Shown here piece after piece: positions 58,107-64,000 of a DNA stretch of 64,000 nt (its first letter is position 1; the number at the start of each line of letters is the position of its first letter). This stretch comes from Phycisphaerales bacterium (lineage in GTDB: Bacteria > Planctomycetota > Phycisphaerae > Phycisphaerales > UBA1924), in NCBI GenBank assembly GCA_947459215.1, contig CANHCQ010000002.1:186001-250000 (forward strand), in the 5' to 3' direction. Made by a program: the position numbers and the translations under genes. Below the pieces are notes generated by a model. That model searched no databases, was not told the DNA's origin, and worked only from the letters and a program-made list of their open reading frames with translations.

Positions 58107-59407
58107 CCGTCGATCGCGGACATGACATCGACCGCGATGGCGTCGGCGTGGAGCATGCCGGCATCCGTGAGGCGCCAACGCGAGGTGTCTGCGATCATCT
58201 TGCTGTCCGTGACAAGTTGATCGCGGAGGCGAAGCAGTCGCGAGCGGGCGCCGGCATGCACCGATTCCGCTCGCGCGAGCAGCGGCTCGTGTTCGACGCC
58301 CTCGGCGAGGCGCAGGCCGGTCCAAAAGGTCTCTTTGAGCAGGCGTGCGGCGTCCGGCGGTTCGATGTCGGTCGCGGGCGCGAGTCCATCGGGCCTGGGC
58401 GTGCTGAGGTAATTGTCGAGCCGCGCGACGTTCTTCCAGCGCCATTCCGCGACGTGTCCGGACGCGGATGGTCCCGCGGCGAGCCACTGCTCCTGACGCC
58501 AGTACGCGAGATTGTGCCGCGCTTCGCAGCCGGGCCTGGCGTAATTGCTGATCTCGTAGCGGCGCAGCCCGGCCTCGGCGAGCACAGTGCGCGTGTGTTC
58601 GTACATGTCAACTTCGAGATCTTCGTCGGCGGGGGCGAACTCGCCCCGCTTCAGGCGCGCGGTCATCGCCGTGTTGGGCTCGTAGGTGAGGTTGTAGCAG
58701 GAGACGTGCTCGGTGCCGAGCGCGAGGGCGCGGCGGAGATCAGCATCCCACTCGGCGAGCGTCTGGCCCGGGACGCCGAAGATCAGATCCACCGATTGGC
58801 GCATGATGCCAGCGGCTCGCGCGATCTCGACCGCCCTTGCGACGTTTTCAGGGTTGTGGGTGCGTTCCAGTGTGCGGAGGTGGCGGGCCTCGAACGACTG
58901 GGCCCCCATGCTCACGCGGTTCACCCCGCCGGCCCGGAGCCGCTGCAGAAGCTCCGGGGTGACGGACTCGGGATTGCACTCGACCGTGAACTCGGCGCCG
59001 CCTCGGTGGGTGTCGGAAAGGTCAAAGTGCGTCGCCAGTGCGTTGAGAAGGCGGTCCCAGAGATCGACGCGGAGCAGCGAGGGCGTACCGCCGCCTACGA
59101 ACAAAGTCCGAAGAGGCGACCCCGCGGCCCAAGGTGACAGTGCCTCGAGTTCGCGAATCAGCCGGTCTGCAAAGACGTCCTGGCGATCCTGCGTGTCGAC
59201 GAGGCTGTAGAAGTCGCAATAGTGGCATTTGTGCGAGCAAAATGGAACATGGATGTAGAGGGAGCGAACAGTGTTTGGGTTCGAAGTTCCGCGCCCGGGA
59301 TGCGCGCCGATCGGCTGGGACCTTCGGAGGGGATGGTCCGAGACGAATCCGATGCCGGCCCCTTGCTGGGGAAGGGAGATTCGGTTATCGTGCGTCGGAG
59401 TGGTCAT
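58103..59407 (-). CDS. hemW: HemW-like radical SAM heme chaperone
   Basis: 434 aa. The radical SAM motif CSHKCHYC (Cys57, 61, 64) is followed by Asp-Phe; the fourth Cys of true HemN is absent, as in HemW. TLFVGGGTPSLL, VNRVSMGAQSFE and VDLIFGVPGQTLAEW are typical. HemW delivers heme to respiratory enzymes; it was long misnamed as coproporphyrinogen dehydrogenase. The first 45 residues are poorly conserved and no Shine-Dalgarno is visible, so the start is uncertain. A run of nine G residues lies just upstream. Confidence 0.9.
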   Translation of the reverse strand: MTTPTHDNRISLPQQGAGIGFVSDHPLRRSQPIGAHPGRGTSNPNTVRSLYIHVPFCSHKCHYCDFYSLVDTQDRQDVFADRLIRELEALSPWAAGSPLRTLFVGGGTPSLLRVDLWDRLLNALATHFDLSDTHRGGAEFTVECNPESVTPELLQRLRAGGVNRVSMGAQSFEARHLRTLERTHNPENVARAVEIARAAGIMRQSVDLIFGVPGQTLAEWDADLRRALALGTEHVSCYNLTYEPNTAMTARLKRGEFAPADEDLEVDMYEHTRTVLAEAGLRRYEISNYARPGCEARHNLAYWRQEQWLAAGPSASGHVAEWRWKNVARLDNYLSTPRPDGLAPATDIEPPDAARLLKETFWTGLRLAEGVEHEPLLARAESVHAGARSRLLRLRDQLVTDSKMIADTSRWRLTDAGMLHADAIAVDVMSAIDG

Positions 59408-59657
59408 TGGGTGGTTTGGGGGGGGGCGGCTTGGGAGGCGGTGGGGAGTGGCGGTCGTGGAACGATCGCTGGTCAGGACGACTTCGGTTCGGCCCGTGGA
59501 TGCTTCGGCCGACCGTGTGGACGCAAGGATTCCGCCGTGGTCTGGGCGATCTCGGAACGTGCAAAGATCCCGCTCGCGGCCCCGAAGAGGCTGGCGGGCG
59601 TTGCAAGGCCCTGGAACGCAACCTCAGGCGACGCTCTTGGCGGGAAAGGATAGCGAG

Positions 59658-60179
59658 TTGGAAACGTCTCTCGTACTAGTCAATCGCGACGGCACGCAGC
59701 GCGAGGTGCCGCTGAAGAAGGCCCGGATCATCATCGGCCGTCAAGCCGACGCGACGATGCGGTTGCCCGATCCCAATATCTCCCGCCAGCACTGCGAGCT
59801 GCAGCTCGATTCGGGTCGCCCCGTTCTGAAGGACCTTGGGAGCAGCAACGGCACATACGTGAATCGCCGACGGATCAGCCAGACGGAACTCTCTGCCGGT
59901 GACACGATCAGCATCGGGCCGTTCCTGTTCGTGGTGCGCATCGACGGCGAGCCGGGCTCGATCGATTCGGAAGAGGTGCTTGAAGATGCGGTTCCAGTTG
60001 GAACTGCCGCCGCACCCGCCGTACCCGCCGCTCCGCCCGCAGCCGCGGCGAAGCCCGCACCCGCGCCGCGGAAGGACACACTTCCGACCCGCGAACCCTT
60101 GACCCGCACGCCCGATCCGGACGACAGCGACGAGTTCAACTTCGACTTCCTCGACGAAAAGGACGAGCCGAAGCTGTAG
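59658..60179 (+). CDS. FHA-domain protein
   Basis: 173 aa from TTG 59658, with AAAGGA 7 nt upstream; longer frames upstream overlap the hemW region and are not conserved. The N-terminal FHA domain binds phosphothreonine: IIIGRQADATMRL (Gly27, Arg28), NISRQHCELQL (Ser42, His45) and GSSNGTYVNRR (Asn64). A Pro/Ala-rich linker and an acidic tail (DDSDEFNFDFLDEKDE) follow. It likely reads a Ser/Thr kinase signal; no kinase gene is nearby. Confidence 0.88.
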   Translation: METSLVLVNRDGTQREVPLKKARIIIGRQADATMRLPDPNISRQHCELQLDSGRPVLKDLGSSNGTYVNRRRISQTELSAGDTISIGPFLFVVRIDGEPGSIDSEEVLEDAVPVGTAAAPAVPAAPPAAAAKPAPAPRKDTLPTREPLTRTPDPDDSDEFNFDFLDEKDEPKL

Positions 60180-60218
60180 GGCTGGCGGTGAGATGAAGCT
60201 GTTCGGGCAACGACGACA

Positions 60219-60250
60219 AACCTCCGGAAATCCGGAGGTTCGTTTCTTTT
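60219..60250. terminator. Bidirectional terminator between the FHA gene and zinc-ribbon gene
   Basis: A perfect 10-bp stem (AACCTCCGGA/TCCGGAGGTT) with a 2-nt central spacer is followed by CGTTTCTTTTG on the plus side. It lies between two convergent genes and can serve both. Confidence 0.8.
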
Positions 60251-60265
60251 GTGTGGCTTGCGGAG

Positions 60266-60442
60266 TTAAGCCGCGCGTGGCTTTTGCTGGTCGGGCTTGG
60301 CCGCGCTCTTGGGTGGGGGCACGCGGATGTTGGTGCCGCAGCCCTTGCAACGCACGGTCTTGCCGCGCGCGTTTTCCGGCACAGCGAGGACCTTGCGGCA
60401 GGTCAGGTTGGGGCACATGATGCGAACGGTTTCGGCAGGCAT
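60266..60442 (-). CDS. Small zinc-ribbon protein
   Basis: 58 aa from ATG 60442. The four Cys form CPNLTC and CKGCG (C-X4-C ... C-X2-C) around AVPENARGKTVR, a zinc-ribbon pattern common at the N-terminus of planctomycete proteins (MPxxxxxxCPxC...). A basic Pro/Lys tail ends it. It is free-standing here. It could be a nucleic acid- or protein-binding module; function unknown. The frame continues upstream, but the start at 60442 gives the compact conserved form. Confidence 0.72.
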   Translation of the reverse strand: MPAETVRIMCPNLTCRKVLAVPENARGKTVRCKGCGTNIRVPPPKSAAKPDQQKPRAA

Positions 60443-60685
60443 GTCCCGGTTCTCACCCTCTGAGCCCAGTGGGACCGGCGTCGTGCCGGTCTCGAACAGC
60501 GAAGCCGGCTTCCAGCCGGTCTGCGGTCGCGGCGCCGCCGCAACCTCACGCCCTTGCATCGGCGCAACGAATGCAACGGTTTGGCTCGCGTGAACTTCGG
60601 GGATTCGCAATCGATCATGGCGTTCCGGATGTGACGGCTGGGCGGGCTGGCGGCTACGGTCTGTCTCCGTTTTCACTGGAGTTGA

Positions 60686-62050
<1,365 letters not shown>

Positions 62051-62099
62051 CCCGGGTCTTTCGCGACGGACCATTTCCCGCTATCGTGTTGCCTTCCTC

Positions 62100-63008
62100 G
62101 TGACCACGCTCAAGAGCCAACCTTCGTTCGCTTCCGACCCCGGCGTGGGTGCTCGCGTCGCTGAGATGCAGGCCCGATACCCCAAGGCCAACCCGCTGGC
62201 GATCCTGCCCGACATCGACCCGCGGCAGATCCCGCGGCACATCGCCGTCATCATGGACGGCAACGGCCGCTGGGCCAAGCAGCGCGGGTTCCCCCGCATC
62301 TTCGGTCACCGCAACGGGGCCCGCGCCCTGCGAGCGACGGTCGAAGAAGCCGGGCGCCTCGGCGTTGAGGCCATGACGTTCTACTCGTTCAGCCTCGAGA
62401 ACTGGCGCCGGCCGGCTGACGAGGTGCAGGCGTTGATGCTGCTGTGCGTTTCGTACTGCGAGGGCGAGCGCGAGGCCTTGGTCCGCGACGACATCCGCTT
62501 CCGCTGGATCGGTCGGCGCGAGGGGCTCCCGCCGGAAGTGCTCACCGCGCTCGACGGTGTGGTCGAAGCGACGAAGAACTGCAAAGGGCCGACGCTCTGC
62601 GTTGCCGTGAATTACGGCTCACGGGCGGAACTGGCGGACGCGGCCAAGGCCATCGCCCGTGATGTCGCGGCTGGCAAGCTCACGCCCGAGCAAGTGGACG
62701 AGCGTGCGCTGGCATCTCGCCTCTACGCACCAGAACTGCCCGATCCCGACCTTCTCATCCGCACCGCCGGCGAACTGCGAGTCAGCAACTACTTGCTCTG
62801 GCAGATCAGCTACGCCGAGCTGTACGTGACCGACGTGCTGTGGCCGGACTTTGGTGCGGCAGAACTGCACACCGCGATCCGCGACTTCTCCCGCCGCACC
62901 CGTCGTTTCGGCGGTCTGACCGACGCGGACCTCTCGATCATCGAAAAGAGCGACCCCAAGAAAGGCAGTGGTGGGGGTGGGGCGGCATCGGGGGCCGGGA
63001 ATGCGTGA
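62100..63008 (+). CDS. uppS: UppS, undecaprenyl diphosphate synthase
   Basis: 302 aa from GTG 62100. UppS makes the C55 lipid carrier for peptidoglycan. The catalytic Asp is in MDGNGRWAKQRG (Asp53); FYSFSLENWRRP, LLIRTAGELRVSNYLLWQ and YVTDVLWPDF are conserved. An N-terminal extension of about 45 residues and a Gly-rich tail make it longer than the usual 240-250. Its last 8 nt overlap the cdsA start, coupling lipid carrier and phospholipid synthesis, as in many bacteria. Confidence 0.95.
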   Translation: MTTLKSQPSFASDPGVGARVAEMQARYPKANPLAILPDIDPRQIPRHIAVIMDGNGRWAKQRGFPRIFGHRNGARALRATVEEAGRLGVEAMTFYSFSLENWRRPADEVQALMLLCVSYCEGEREALVRDDIRFRWIGRREGLPPEVLTALDGVVEATKNCKGPTLCVAVNYGSRAELADAAKAIARDVAAGKLTPEQVDERALASRLYAPELPDPDLLIRTAGELRVSNYLLWQISYAELYVTDVLWPDFGAAELHTAIRDFSRRTRRFGGLTDADLSIIEKSDPKKGSGGGGAASGAGNA

Positions 63009-63900
63009 CCGGCTGATCCTCGGCCCGATTCTCATCGCCTCGCTGCTCGCGCTGTTGTGGCTCGACGAGTTCGTCAACGCGTTGGCGACTCCCGCCTGGC
63101 TGAGCGCGATCGGCTATCCGAGATCGACCATGCCGCCGGGCGTCATCATCTTCGCGGTGATGGCGGGTCTGAGCGTTATGGCGTCACGCGAGCTGGCGAC
63201 GATCCTGCACGACAAGGCGATCGACGCGTCGAAGCGGATCACGACGCTTGCAGCGATGTTCGGTTTGTGCGTCTCGTGTCTGATCCCACGCGAGTGGGAC
63301 GCGGCGACGGGCGGGTTGATCGTGTCGTCATCGGCGGTTCTGGTGCTGATTACGGCGCTGCGTTTCTATTCGCGGCACAAGAACACCGAGGGCGTGATCG
63401 CCGCCGCGGGGGGCGCGGTCCTGGCGTTTGTGTACCTCGGGCTGATGTTCGGCTTCCTGCTCGCGATCCGGCGCGAGCACTCGGCGTGGACGCTGGCGTG
63501 GATGCTGCTGGTCGTCAAGATGTGCGATACGGGCGCGTACTTTACCGGGCGATCGCTCGGGAAGCACAAGCTGATCCTCTGGCTGAGCCCTGGAAAAACT
63601 TGGGAGGGTCTGGTCGGCGGCATCGCGCTCGCGTCGGTCTTCGGCGTGCTCGGTGTGTGGCTCGGCGCGGTATCGCAGCCAAAGTATCCGATCGCGCTGG
63701 GTTTGGCGACCGGCGTGGTGTTTGCGCTGCTCGGGCAGGCGGGCGACTTGATGATGAGTCTCCTGAAACGCGATGCTGGCATCAAGGATTCGGGCCGCTC
63801 GCTTCCCGGTTTTGGGGGGATCCTCGACGTTCTTGACTCTCCGCTGCTGGTGGCCCCGTTCGCGTATTGGTGGCTGAAGCTGCTATTTCCAGCAGGATGA
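63001..63900 (+). CDS. cdsA: CdsA, phosphatidate cytidylyltransferase
   Basis: 299 aa from ATG 63001. CdsA makes CDP-diacylglycerol from phosphatidate. About eight transmembrane helices are seen. The family signature is at the C-terminal side (SLLKRDAGIKDSGRSLPGFGGILDVLDS, residues about 252-279), where Phe stands for the usual His in PGHGG and Val-Leu for Arg-Met. It overlaps uppS by 8 nt. Confidence 0.93.
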   Translation: MRDRLILGPILIASLLALLWLDEFVNALATPAWLSAIGYPRSTMPPGVIIFAVMAGLSVMASRELATILHDKAIDASKRITTLAAMFGLCVSCLIPREWDAATGGLIVSSSAVLVLITALRFYSRHKNTEGVIAAAGGAVLAFVYLGLMFGFLLAIRREHSAWTLAWMLLVVKMCDTGAYFTGRSLGKHKLILWLSPGKTWEGLVGGIALASVFGVLGVWLGAVSQPKYPIALGLATGVVFALLGQAGDLMMSLLKRDAGIKDSGRSLPGFGGILDVLDSPLLVAPFAYWWLKLLFPAG

Positions 63901-63971
63901 CGGGTTCCTGGGCAATGGGTCCGAAAAGTCCTTCCCAGCGTGGCTACACTGATGGTGTTGGCGGAGAACCC

Positions 63972-64000
63972 ATGAACGTCACGGCGAAGCTGCTTAGCGT
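63972..64000 (+). CDS. Start of an unidentified gene (partial)
   Basis: ATG at 63972 with GGAGA about 7 nt upstream opens MNVTAKLLS and runs off the right edge. It lies 71 nt after cdsA. Nine residues are too few for identification; in many genomes dxr or rseP would follow, but rseP is already present elsewhere here. Confidence 0.4.

Noticed and set aside
56454-58487. Upstream extension of the thiE frame to about 1032 codons
   Set aside because: The extension is antisense to the PGL-like and RluA-type genes and is Arg/His/Pro-rich; the conserved protein starts at 56453.
63901-63971. CRISPR array, rRNA, integrase or transposase genes anywhere in the window
   Set aside because: None seen: no regularly spaced repeats, no rRNA-like sequence and no DDE or tyrosine recombinase motifs. 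The only mobile-type features are the small repeat elements described.

Overview
This window reads as a chromosomal segment of a GC-rich, flagellated planctomycete, most likely of the class Phycisphaerae. The grounds are a prepilin-like protein with an H-X9-DG motif, a secreted protein ending in a Cys-flanked dockerin-like EF-hand pair, a DUF4097 lipoprotein, YdjY-type and zinc-ribbon proteins, a ThiD2-ThiE fusion, and a MotE-like protein in the flagellar operon. This is an inference from gene families and layout; no rRNA or tRNA gene is visible.

Layout. (1) 1-11.9 kb, minus strand: a flagellar cluster read from right to left. It holds an FlgN-like protein, an FlrB/FlrC-like kinase and sigma-54 activator pair, flgB, flgC, fliE, fliF, fliG, fliH, fliI, fliJ, a MotE-like gene, and the N-terminal part of a fliK-like gene that runs off the left edge. 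(2) 11.9-17 kb, minus: a large membrane-anchored TPR protein and a GH31 alpha-glucosidase. (3) 17-19 kb, plus: two tandem DUF4097 envelope proteins. (4) 19.2-30.4 kb, plus: the second flagellar cluster, fliN, fliO, fliP, fliQ, fliR, flhB, flhA, flhF, flhG, a small membrane protein and fliA, closed by a strong terminator. The two clusters together encode the basal body start, the export gate and its ATPase, the switch, and the regulators. Hook, most rod genes, flagellin and motor genes must lie elsewhere. (5) 30.4-42.6 kb: housekeeping and envelope genes (folK, a PGRP-type lipoprotein amidase, mscS, panB, a DegP-like protease, ydjY, murD, tyrS, the prepilin-like and dockerin-like proteins, a polyprenyl diphosphate synthase). 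(6) 42.7-49.6 kb: a redoxin-GNAT fusion, a GxxExxY gene framed by inverted repeats, an aldehyde dehydrogenase with deoC, and thiol/redox-related exported proteins. (7) 49.7-64 kb: rseP, a hydrolase, terC, an M16 peptidase, thiE, a 6-phosphogluconolactonase-like gene, an RluA-type synthase, hemW, an FHA protein, a zinc ribbon, purA, uppS and cdsA.

The most unusual feature is a set of short dispersed repeats. A 517-bp cassette (43827-44343) consists of a GxxExxY gene between near-perfect inverted repeats; one repeat carries the gene's ribosome-binding site and the other its last codons and stop. A small gene-less element with related arms sits directly after tyrS (37706-37849). A second repeat, with core CTTCGTCGCTCCGTCGC, occurs between flhB and flhA and in frame inside both the aldehyde dehydrogenase and deoC, where it encodes peptides sharing DGATK. 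A third palindromic sequence lies after thiE. Together these suggest active or recent spread of small palindromic elements that can insert into protein-coding genes.
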